47,522 bases of DNA. Origin: DATFYM01 sp035315065. Its GTDB lineage: Bacteria; Acidobacteriota; Terriglobia; UBA7540. The DNA is taken from assembly GCA_035315065.1 (NCBI GenBank), contig DATFYM010000251.1, positions 1-47,522 on the forward strand, written 5' to 3'. The translations under genes and the position numbers were made by a program. Below are positions 23,982-31,462 of the stretch, piece by piece; within the stretch, counting starts at the first letter, position 1; each line of letters opens with the position of its first letter. Below the pieces are notes generated by a model, which worked only from the letters and a program-made list of their open reading frames with translations, ran no database searches and had not been told where the DNA came from.

Positions 23982-25553
23982 ATGGCAAGAACCCGAACGG
24001 CGAAAACTCAAGCACCGCAATCCACTGCGCAGCAGCTCGCCAGCCTCATCAAATCCTGCCGCGACATCATGCGCAAGGACAAAGGCCTCTCCGGCGACCT
24101 TGACCGCCTGCCCATGCTTACCTGGGTTTTGTTCCTGAAGTTCCTAGACGATATGGAGCATGTGCGCGAGGAAGAGGCCAAGCTCGAGGGCAAGCGATTC
24201 CGCCCGGCCATTGAGCCGCCCTACCGCTGGCGGGATTGGGCTGCTCGGGCTGAGGGCATCACAGGACCCGAGCTTCTCGCTTTTATCAACCAGGACGAGG
24301 CCACCCGCCCGGACGGCACACGCGGGCCGGGGCTGTTCGCCTATCTGCGCGGCTTGCAGAGCTCAAACGGCGACCGGCGCGACGTGATCGCCAAAGTCTT
24401 TGAGGGCACCGTCAACCGCATGGTGAGCGGGTACCTGCTGCGCGACGTGCTCAACAAGGTGAACGAGATTCACTTCACCTCGCGGGACGAGATTCACACC
24501 CTTGGGCTGCTCTATGAGTCGATGCTCAAGGAAATGCGCGATGCGGCCGGCGACTCCGGCGAGTTCTACACTCCCCGGCCCTTGGTGAAGTTCATTGTGA
24601 CGGCGGTTGATCCTCAACTTGGCGAGACGGTCTTGGACCCGGCAGCGGGCACGGGCGGCTTCCTGGTGGAGGCTTTCGAGCACCTCCGAGCCCAAGCCAA
24701 GACTGCCGAAGAAGGCACCCGCTTGCAGCGGGGAACGCTTTTCGGCATCGAGCCGAAGCCGTTGCCTTATCTGCTCTGCCAAATGAACCTTTTGCTTCAT
24801 GGCCTGGAATACCCGGTGATCGACCCGGAGAACGCCCTGCGCTTCCCCTTGCGCGAGATCGGCGACCGCGACCGCGTGGACGTGATCGTGACCAACCCAC
24901 CCTTTGGCGGCGAGGAGGAGCGTGGCATTCTTTCCAACTTCCCCGAGGACAAGCAGACGGCGGAAACGGCCCTGCTCTTTCTTCAGCTCATCATGCGCCG
25001 GTTGCGGCGTCCGGTGGGCGGCGCAAAGCCCGGCCGGTGCGGTATGGTGGTGCCGAACGGCGTCCTGTTTGGCGATGGTGTCTGCGTCCGCATCAAAAAG
25101 GAATTGCTGGAAGAGTTCAACCTCCACACCATCGTTCGGCTACCCAACGGCGTCTTTGCGCCCTATACCAGCATTCCGACCAATCTGCTTTTCTTTGACC
25201 GGACGGGACCCACCAAAGAAATCTGGTATTACGAGCAGCCCTTGCCCGAAGAACGCAAGCAGTACACCAAGACTCGGCCCATGCGGTTCGAAGAGTTCGC
25301 GGGGTGTCTCGAATGGTGGAACAGGCGCGAACCCAATGAGCAGGCCTGGAAAGTCCCGGTCACTGATGCGCTGAAGTTCGACGCAGAGGGCAATCTGCTC
25401 TCCGCCAACCTGGACATAAAGAACCCGAACCGGAAGCAAGACCTTGAGCACCTGCCGCCCGAACAACTTGTGGAGAACATTTTGAAGAAGGAGCAGCGAA
25501 TTGCGGTCTTGATGGCTGAGATTGGGCACGTGCTCGCTGGGAGTCTGCAATGA
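23982..25553 (+). CDS. hsdM: Type I restriction-modification system, methyltransferase subunit
   Basis: A 523-residue N6-adenine methyltransferase subunit. The N-terminal HsdM domain (LDRLPMLTWVLFLKFLDDME) is followed by the catalytic domain: GEFYTPRPLVKFIV, the AdoMet-binding LDPAAGTGGFLVEAFEHL at about residue 218, LFGIEPKPLPYLLCQMNLLL, and the catalytic NPPFGG at about residue 304. It methylates adenine in the target chosen by HsdS and forms the M2S core. Length is normal. The stop overlaps the hsdS start as ATGA (25550-25553), so the two are translationally coupled. A REP pair lies just upstream and may contain or insulate its expression signals. Confidence 0.95.
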   Translation: MARTRTAKTQAPQSTAQQLASLIKSCRDIMRKDKGLSGDLDRLPMLTWVLFLKFLDDMEHVREEEAKLEGKRFRPAIEPPYRWRDWAARAEGITGPELLAFINQDEATRPDGTRGPGLFAYLRGLQSSNGDRRDVIAKVFEGTVNRMVSGYLLRDVLNKVNEIHFTSRDEIHTLGLLYESMLKEMRDAAGDSGEFYTPRPLVKFIVTAVDPQLGETVLDPAAGTGGFLVEAFEHLRAQAKTAEEGTRLQRGTLFGIEPKPLPYLLCQMNLLLHGLEYPVIDPENALRFPLREIGDRDRVDVIVTNPPFGGEEERGILSNFPEDKQTAETALLFLQLIMRRLRRPVGGAKPGRCGMVVPNGVLFGDGVCVRIKKELLEEFNLHTIVRLPNGVFAPYTSIPTNLLFFDRTGPTKEIWYYEQPLPEERKQYTKTRPMRFEEFAGCLEWWNRREPNEQAWKVPVTDALKFDAEGNLLSANLDIKNPNRKQDLEHLPPEQLVENILKKEQRIAVLMAEIGHVLAGSLQ

Positions 25554-26698
25554 GCCACTCGTGGCCGCTGGTGCCGCTGAGGGAAACTGCTTCACCAGTT
25601 GAGAGATCGGAGGTGCCCCTTCCCGGCACGGCGTATCGACAGCTCGGAGTGAGGCTCTGGGGCCAAGGGGCCTACGAACGCGAGCCAATGGACGGGAGCG
25701 AGACGAAGTACTCGACGCTTTCGCGAGTCGAAGGTGGGGACATCGTTGTAAACAAAATCTGGGCGCGAAACGGCAGCGTCGCCGTCGTTCCCGAGGCGCT
25801 TGGGGGCGCTTACGTTTCCGGCGAATTTCCCACGTTCGTTCCCGCCCATCAGAAGCTTGACCCGCGCTGGTTTCACTGGTTCACGAAGACTCCATATTGC
25901 TGGGAGCAATGCGACGAGAAGTCGCGCGGCACGAGCGGCAAGAACCGCATTCGACCCGACCAATTCCTGGAAATCGCCATTCCCCTCCCTCCGCTCGACG
26001 AGCAGCGGCGCATCGTGGCGCGGATCGAGGCACTGGCCAACAAGATCGAAGAGGCTCGCGCCCTGCGAGGGGAGGCCAGTCAAGATGCGGCCGGATTCAT
26101 TGGGAGCTTGCATCTCAGGTTGGCTGGAACAAGAACGCTTCGACTCGAGCAGTTCCTTGAACTATATGAAGATCAAGAGCCGGTTCAGGTTGGAAGAAGC
26201 TACCCACAAATCGGCGTCAAGGGCTTCGGCCAAGGGCTCTTCGCGCGAGCGGCTGTCGAGGGCTCGCAAACGACATATGCGGCGTTCAACCGCCTCTATG
26301 AGGGCGCGGTGGTGCTTAGCCAGGTTAAGGGCTGGGAGGGAGCAATAGCTGTTTGCCCATCCACGTTCAGCGGCGCCTACGTGTCGCCAGAATACCGGAC
26401 GTTCCGATGCATTCCAAGTGAGGCCATCCCTGAGTATCTCGCAGGGCTGTTTGCTACTCCCTGGTTTTGGAGCAAACTGGGTGATCTAACGCGGGGCGTC
26501 GGAGCACGGCGGGAGCGTGTTCGTCCTGAGCTGTTTCTTAAGATGGAAATCCCAATGCCGGCAGTGAACGATCAGCGGAGGGTTGCCCCCGCCTTTGAAA
26601 AGACCCGAGCCCTGAAGCGCCTTCAGGCCGAAACCGCAGCCGAACTCGACGCCCTGCTGCCCTCAATACTCGACAAAGCCTTTAAGGGAGGACTGTAG
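25550..26698 (+). CDS. hsdS: Type I restriction-modification system, specificity subunit
   Basis: A 382-residue specificity subunit with two target-recognition domains and two helical spacers. Recognition half 1 covers about residues 5-145 and ends in the conserved helix DEQRRIVARIEALANKIEEA. Half 2 covers about 185-345 and ends in NDQRRVAPAFEKTRALKRLQ. The halves resemble each other: YRQLGVRLWGQGAYER and YPQIGVKGFGQGLFAR; EGGDIVVNKIWARNGSVAVV and EGAVVLSQVKGWEGAIAVC; GGAYVSGEFPTF and SGAYVSPEYRTF. HsdS normally has unrelated halves, so this looks like a duplicated recognition domain. It is tightly linked to hsdM, and the next gene begins one base after its stop. Confidence 0.93.
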   Translation: MSHSWPLVPLRETASPVERSEVPLPGTAYRQLGVRLWGQGAYEREPMDGSETKYSTLSRVEGGDIVVNKIWARNGSVAVVPEALGGAYVSGEFPTFVPAHQKLDPRWFHWFTKTPYCWEQCDEKSRGTSGKNRIRPDQFLEIAIPLPPLDEQRRIVARIEALANKIEEARALRGEASQDAAGFIGSLHLRLAGTRTLRLEQFLELYEDQEPVQVGRSYPQIGVKGFGQGLFARAAVEGSQTTYAAFNRLYEGAVVLSQVKGWEGAIAVCPSTFSGAYVSPEYRTFRCIPSEAIPEYLAGLFATPWFWSKLGDLTRGVGARRERVRPELFLKMEIPMPAVNDQRRVAPAFEKTRALKRLQAETAAELDALLPSILDKAFKGGL

Positions 26699-26699
26699 G

Positions 26700-27845
26700 G
26701 TGGAATTCCTGGAGTGGAAATACCACATCGACGGCCTCGAACGAATGGACGGCTTTCGCGGGCCTGAAAAGCACCAAGCGAAAGACGCACTGCTGTACCT
26801 GCAAAAAGTGCTTGGTGACGATTTCCTCTCGAAATGCGGCCTGGGAGAACCATTCGTCGCGCGGCATCCGATCCTCCGCTTGCTCGCGAACTTTGCGCCT
26901 AGCTCTCGCCGAGACATAGCACGCTTCGCCGGGTGTCTGAGAACCTTGGAGAGAAGCAAGAATCTTCAGAACGTGTTGGCGAGACTCCACGATCTGACCC
27001 AATTCGACCACGACGCCTTACTCATTAAGTCGGCGGCCAAACTTGTAGTGGAGGGCTTGCAGGCCAGCTTCGAGCCGACGATGCCCGTCGGAAACAAGCA
27101 GAAACAGCCGGACCTGAAGCTCGACGACCCTCTTACGAGTGAGACCGTGTTCCTGGAGGTGGCGACGCAGGCTCCCGCGAAGAGGCGGCGCGACGCAACG
27201 AACGCCAGTTCGGCCGTTATCAATGCCGTCTACGGTATCAGCCTTCACCTGTGCTTCGCGGCCCGTTGGCACAAGACGCCTTCGAAGCAGGCCCTCGATG
27301 ACCTCCTAGACAGAATAAAGGAGAGCGCGCGGCGCGCGGTCAACGAACGAAGCATAGCCTTCGTTCAAGAGGAAGGTACCTTAGAAATGGCTGTGTGCCA
27401 CCGGGACGAGAGGGCGAGCCGGCTTGACCTATGGTCCCAGGAAAGGGGCTTGTCGTCGTGCGGCATTATCGGGCCGACGATCAGCCGCAACGATACTGTC
27501 CGGCTCATGCGGAAAATCAGAGACGAGCAGCATCAACTGCCGCGCAACAACGCGAACGTCATTGTTATCCTAGCGCCGGATGCCTTCCTCGGACTGGGCG
27601 GCGTGCCGAGAGTCATAACCGAGGTGGAAGAGGAGGTGGTCAAATACGACCACGTCCACCTTGCAATTGTACATGGCGAGTACATCGACAATCGGGAAGT
27701 CGAGTTCACCGACCAAGAGGGGGAACATCGATATACCCGCAGAATTGTTGACGGCACTACCGAAAATGATCTACTGCTACTCAACCCGCAATCACGCATG
27801 AAACTTTCGCCCAATCTGCTCGCGAAATTCTACCGAGTTTTCTAG
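26700..27845 (+). CDS. Unknown protein encoded in the hsd operon, possible PD-(D/E)XK-like fold
   Basis: A 381-residue product from GTG 26700, one base after the hsdS stop (26698), so almost certainly part of the same operon. I do not recognise the family. Residues 100-165 contain AAKLVVEGLQASFEP, then KQPDLKLDDPLTSETVFLEV, an arrangement (E in a helix, PD on a strand, E on the next strand) like the PD-(D/E)XK nuclease core; but the usual lysine after the last acid is absent (LEVATQ). The C-terminal half has regular alpha/beta character (NNANVIVILAPDAFLGLGGV, HVHLAIVHGEYIDN). No signal peptide or membrane segment. It could be a restriction-linked nuclease, an inactive relative, or an accessory defence protein. 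Confidence 0.65.
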   Translation: MEFLEWKYHIDGLERMDGFRGPEKHQAKDALLYLQKVLGDDFLSKCGLGEPFVARHPILRLLANFAPSSRRDIARFAGCLRTLERSKNLQNVLARLHDLTQFDHDALLIKSAAKLVVEGLQASFEPTMPVGNKQKQPDLKLDDPLTSETVFLEVATQAPAKRRRDATNASSAVINAVYGISLHLCFAARWHKTPSKQALDDLLDRIKESARRAVNERSIAFVQEEGTLEMAVCHRDERASRLDLWSQERGLSSCGIIGPTISRNDTVRLMRKIRDEQHQLPRNNANVIVILAPDAFLGLGGVPRVITEVEEEVVKYDHVHLAIVHGEYIDNREVEFTDQEGEHRYTRRIVDGTTENDLLLLNPQSRMKLSPNLLAKFYRVF

Positions 27846-27952
27846 AAGCTGGGAGATCAGGCACCCCATGGCAGGGCAGCGCCGCATCGTCGCCGACTTG
27901 GACAACGGGAACCGGCCTTGTCGTAGAAAGGGTGAGCCATTTCATGTTTTGG

Positions 27953-28351
27953 CTAACGTTCAACAAAGTCGTCTGCGTCAAAATTCATGCCTTCCACAAC
28001 TGGCAGGGCTAGAAGATTAAAATGTCCCATAAACGGGAAGTTTCTGCTTGGAACTTGAGGCAGGGCCGCTGGGCTGGTGGTTACCGCTGATCCGTAGCCG
28101 GCCGCGGTGCCGAATTCCAACTGCCCGCAAAGTGCAGCAACGAACCGCTTGACCTCCTCCAGGTCCCTCCATCGACTCCTCAGGATTTGCTCCATCGTAT
28201 CGTCGTCCTGGGCAACCATCCATTCGAAGGCCATAGCCTCGCCTTTATCTGCGCTCGCGGTGACCGAAGAAAGCGCATAATTACTGGCCGCGGGCGCAAA
28301 TATAACGCTGGCGATCAGTGGATCAACCAACCGCTGGTGTGTCGTTAACAT
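27953..28351 (-). CDS. Small unknown protein, partner of the TIGR04255-like gene
   Basis: A 132-residue product from ATG 28351, preceded by GGAGGAGAC. It begins 18 bases after the stop of the TIGR04255-like gene on the same strand, so the two are probably one operon. No family recognised. A moderately hydrophobic N-terminus (PLIASVIFAPAASNYALSSV) is followed by an acidic helical middle (EWMVAQDDDTMEQILRSRWR, DLEEVKRFVAALCG). No catalytic motif. It converges on the fourth gene of the hsd operon, with about 107 bp between the stops; no clear terminator hairpin was seen there. Confidence 0.6.
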   Translation of the reverse strand: MLTTHQRLVDPLIASVIFAPAASNYALSSVTASADKGEAMAFEWMVAQDDDTMEQILRSRWRDLEEVKRFVAALCGQLEFGTAAGYGSAVTTSPAALPQVPSRNFPFMGHFNLLALPVVEGMNFDADDFVER

Positions 28352-28369
28352 TGAGGTCTCCTCCTTTTC

Positions 28370-29095
28370 TCAGCGCCTAGCTGCCAGAATGGGCTCCAAG
28401 AGGGTCGAAGTGAACGCTGCATAGATGATGTCGTGCGCACGATCAAGCCAGTCAGGAAATTTATCCTTATCGAAGCTGCTGGGCTCGGCCCGGGTGAAGG
28501 CGAGGTCCAGCAAGGCACCGATTTCTCCGGTACCCACTTGTGCTGGGAAGGAAACAGCCATGCTAAGGCTTCCAACCTCAGGATACGGCACAACTACGCG
28601 CGCCGCGCTTTCCTGTGGCGGATGCGGTAGCTCAGCCGGGTAGTCGATGGAGCACCTGACGTACGAACTGATGCTATCTCCTCCTTCTGCCCTCGGAATG
28701 TGATTAATGTAACGAAGTCCGACGCTGACGGGATCACCCGACTCGGCCACGTCACGATACGACTGCAAAACCCCGAGTATCAGCTCACGGAAAACCTCAA
28801 AGGTCGGATAAACGGGCAACACGTTGACTGTTAACAAGCGAGGACCGGTTTGGACAAGGGAATTGGGAGGCTGGCTTCTGAATCGATGGTGAGGCATAGG
28901 GGGAAGCGCCATCTCCTCGGGAAGCGGCCCAAGAAAGTTAGCAACCGGAAGGACTTCATACGAAGAAAAGGTTCCCCTTAGCCTCTCCCTCATGCCCCCT
29001 GGGATCAGCGTGTAAGACACTCCCCGTGCGAATCTGAATTCGCACACGGCCTCCACCACCGAAGGACGGCTAAGCTTCTCTGTCGTTATCGCCAC
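28370..29095 (-). CDS. TIGR04255-family protein
   Basis: A 241-residue protein. GTG 29095 is chosen because GGAGGA lies at 29105-29110; a further GTG at 29170 has no ribosome-binding site. The pattern fits the sporadically distributed TIGR04255 family: an N-terminal RPSVVEAVCEFRFA, a middle LVQTGPRLLTVNVLPVYPTF followed by FRELILGVLQSYRDVAESGD, then VGLRYINHI, a beta-rich section, and a C-terminal helix FPDWLDRAHDIIYAAFTSTL. The family's biochemical role is unknown; members occur patchily, as mobile or defence genes do. Followed by a small partner gene. A divergent DUF3037 gene starts 165 bp away, so the two probably share a promoter region. Confidence 0.65.
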   Translation of the reverse strand: MAITTEKLSRPSVVEAVCEFRFARGVSYTLIPGGMRERLRGTFSSYEVLPVANFLGPLPEEMALPPMPHHRFRSQPPNSLVQTGPRLLTVNVLPVYPTFEVFRELILGVLQSYRDVAESGDPVSVGLRYINHIPRAEGGDSISSYVRCSIDYPAELPHPPQESAARVVVPYPEVGSLSMAVSFPAQVGTGEIGALLDLAFTRAEPSSFDKDKFPDWLDRAHDIIYAAFTSTLLEPILAARR

Positions 29096-29259
29096 CTTGG
29101 CGAGTCCTCCGGACTCGTGTACCGCCTCCCGCCGGGGCAAGCCAATTCCCCCCTCTTCGAGTATATGCACTTCAATTACTTGTTGGCAAGGCCCGTCTAT
29201 CCTGCGAGAATCTGTAACGAAGATTGTGGCTTCCCTGAGCAGTCGAAGAGGAGGCCCCT

Positions 29260-30108
29260 ATGAAGATACCATACAGCTTCAGCGTCCTGAGGTACGTTCA
29301 CGATCCGGTCACCACCGAGTTTGTGAATGTCGGCGTGGCCCTTTACGCTCCCGATGCGAAGTATCTGAGCGCCATCTGTACTCCCCACTACACCCGGCTC
29401 TCGGAGATGTTCGGCCGAATTGACGGAGAGCATTCCCGTCAGATCACGCGTTACCTGCAGGATCGCATTGAGGAGATGGGCGGGCGCGTGAAGTCCGAGC
29501 TTCCTTTCCCCGAGTCACCGCGAACCATTGGCGGTCTCCTGGCCACGGTCTTGCCGCCGGACGACAGCGCGCTTCAGTTTTCTACACCGGGGCGAGGCTA
29601 TACCTCGGACCCCGAGAAAACACTCGGCGGCCTTTATCACCGGTACGTTGAGTATTACACGTTGCGGACCAGTTACCCGAGCCGCAGCGATGACGAGGTC
29701 TGGAAGGTCTTCAGGAAGCCCCTCGAAGAACAGCACGTCGCCCAGGCGTTGAAACCCAAGCGCATCGTTGCCCCGGATTACGACTACGAATTCAAAAGTG
29801 CGCGGAAGAACGAAGTTTGGCACACTTACGAGCCTGTATCCTTCGATTTGATGGAGGCAGCATCAATCGTCGATAAGGCGAACACCTGGGTCGGCCGCAT
29901 TACGAGCCTGGCTCGAAGCGAGGAGAAGTTCAAACCCTACTTCCTACTCGGTCAGCCGCGCGAAACCAAGCTTCACGTGGCTTTCATTAAGGCCCAGAAC
30001 ATTCTCCACCGGATACCGTGCGATCATGAGTTCGTTCAAGAAACCAACGCCGAAGACTTTGCGAAGCACCTCAAGGCGGAGGTTGAGAAACACGGGGAGC
30101 AAGCGTAG
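29260..30108 (+). CDS. DUF3037 family protein
   Basis: A 282-residue soluble protein. ATG 29260 follows GAGGAGG closely. The N-terminus YSFSVLRYVHDPVTTEFVNV, followed by GVALY, is the DUF3037 hallmark. The middle is helical (DGEHSRQITRYLQDRIEEMG), and the C-terminal half has ALKPKRIVAPDYDYEFKSA and HVAFIKAQNILH. DUF3037 genes are often found beside HipA-like kinase genes, but no kinase gene is present here. Function unknown. The gene is divergent from the TIGR04255-like gene and closes the defence-like island. Confidence 0.8.
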   Translation: MKIPYSFSVLRYVHDPVTTEFVNVGVALYAPDAKYLSAICTPHYTRLSEMFGRIDGEHSRQITRYLQDRIEEMGGRVKSELPFPESPRTIGGLLATVLPPDDSALQFSTPGRGYTSDPEKTLGGLYHRYVEYYTLRTSYPSRSDDEVWKVFRKPLEEQHVAQALKPKRIVAPDYDYEFKSARKNEVWHTYEPVSFDLMEAASIVDKANTWVGRITSLARSEEKFKPYFLLGQPRETKLHVAFIKAQNILHRIPCDHEFVQETNAEDFAKHLKAEVEKHGEQA

Positions 30109-30308
30109 TGCGGACCCGTCCCCTCAAAGTGCGCGGTTCTCAATCTCTTCTTCCGCCGAACCGTGAATCCCGAACTCCAAAACCCCGGCGAACTGGTTGT
30201 AACTCATTCCGAGGGTCACGCACGGATCGGAGTTCTATCATGGGCAGAGATAACGGTCCGCGAGATATTCTTCTTGACAACCATTCTCTGGTACCCGTAT
30301 AATTCTCC

Positions 30309-30398
30309 AGGCTCGCTTAGAGCCGGGGTTCGGGACTCGGGGTTCGCGGTTCGCGAAGAAAAGCGAGACTCGGGACTCGGGACTCGCAGAGGGGAGTT
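30309..30398. repeat. GGGACTC/GGTTCGC heptamer array
   Basis: Units such as gttcggg, actcggg, gttcgcg, actcggg and actcggg run with a 7-bp period. Related units recur at 30539-30572 (agtcggc, agtcggc, gttcggg, actcgcg). Confidence 0.65.
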
Positions 30399-30632
30399 CA
30401 GCGTCAGGGCTAGGGGGGTACGGGGCTCGCCAGAAGGAACACCACGCGGTGAGGACGGTCCGTCAAGACCGAAGTCCGCGCCAAGACGAACCAAGCGCTG
30501 GAGCGAAGAAGGCAGGAATTGCGCATGAGAGACGCCAATAGTCGGCAGTCGGCGTTCGGGACTCGCGAAGGAAAACGGGACTTAACCAGCGGCGCTGGGG
30601 CCAAAAATGAAAAAATGAAAAAAATGGGTCAA

Positions 30633-30800
30633 TCAAACCTGACAAGTCTTTTAGAATCATCAACATGACCCTTAGAACAAACCTAGAACAGACCTAATAA
30701 GTCCTTTAGAATTGAAGCGTCACAAAAAACAAACCTAGAACAAACCTAGTAAGTCCTTTACAGCGGAAGTGGTCCGAAAACAAACCTAGAACAAACCCGG
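30633..30800. repeat. Degenerate 51-52 bp tandem repeat (ACAAACCTAGAACAAACCTAG core)
   Basis: Clear copies at 30676-30708 and 30728-30760 share 33 bp (aacaaacctagaaca, then acctartaagtccttta). A partial copy lies at 30779-30800 and a diverged one near 30633. The intervening 18-19 bp segments are not conserved. Within each copy an 11-bp unit (aacaaacctag) is itself doubled. It sits just upstream of a small broken reading frame. Confidence 0.65.
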
Positions 30801-30804
30801 CATT

Positions 30805-30986
30805 ATGGCTGACAAAAGAGGAAAATCCGTTTCCGGTGGCGCGCGGCTGGCCGCCAACCGCCACAACGCTCAGAGGGACCGGTCCAGGCAGCCATGGCCG
30901 GCATTCTGGCCAGAGTTTCCGATCCCAAGGTGGCAAAAGCGGGCGTAGAGTTCCAAGCTACCATGAGTGACATTGTGGACAAGTAG
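30805..30986 (+). pseudogene. Possible frameshifted small gene (about 60 codons)
   Basis: ATG 30805 opens MADKRGKSVSGGARLAANRH. In the next frame, downstream, AMAGILARVSDPKVAKAGVE leads to a stop at 30984-30986. A single frameshift near 30867 would join the two into a basic, helical protein of about 60 residues. I do not recognise the family with certainty. It follows the 51-bp tandem repeat directly. Confidence 0.3.
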
Positions 30987-31462
30987 CGGCGGGACGCTGT
31001 CGCCGGTTTCGGGCGGAGTCTGCGGCTTGAGTCCGGGGAAGGGAAGGAGGCACCAACGAAGCCAATCGAAGCCACGCGAACCAAGGCGCACATTATCAGT
31101 AACTTGAGAGGAAATCCAGATGAACGAAGCCACTGTGATTAACTGCTTTGCAATCAGTGAATTATGCGAATTTTGAAGCTGATTTTCGGTAAGTTAGGAA
31201 CAGTGAAGAGTTCCTCTCGATTGCCGATTCACGGTTATCGGTTTATTTTCAGTATGATGAGCGATTTGAAGGGGATCTTAGAACTCGGCCGGGAGATCCT
31301 CGTACTCCGGCCGGGGGAAACCAGAATCACCCAGCGGGCGTCGCGCTGGGCAGGGTTTTGGTCGAGTTTCGAGACACAGAGCCAAACCTAACCACTGAGC
31401 AGGATTATCGTCTATTGGACGGGCAGTTCGGGATAACGGTCTTGAAGGAGGTCAGCGACGAT

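Larger units (their letters stand above)
30109..31462. other. 1.35-kb repeat-rich, gene-poor region
   Basis: Holds heptamer runs (30309-30398 and 30539-30572), a degenerate 51-bp tandem repeat (30633-30800), a probable broken small gene (30805-30986), and a hairpin near 31330-31350 (cccagcg...cgctggg). A 75-codon frame at 31164-31391 has no recognisable content. The permease start at 31463 is the first well-supported gene. Confidence 0.55.

Noticed and set aside
30633..30800. CRISPR array of 33-bp repeats with 18-19 bp spacers
   Set aside because: Spacers are too short, only two full copies exist, the repeat has inner doubling, and there are no cas genes. Better described as a degenerate tandem repeat.
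31164..31391. 75-codon gene upstream of the permease
   Set aside because: No family resemblance, and it overlaps the upstream extension of the permease frame. I expected a PadR-type regulator there, as seen beside some such permeases, but nothing resembling one is present.
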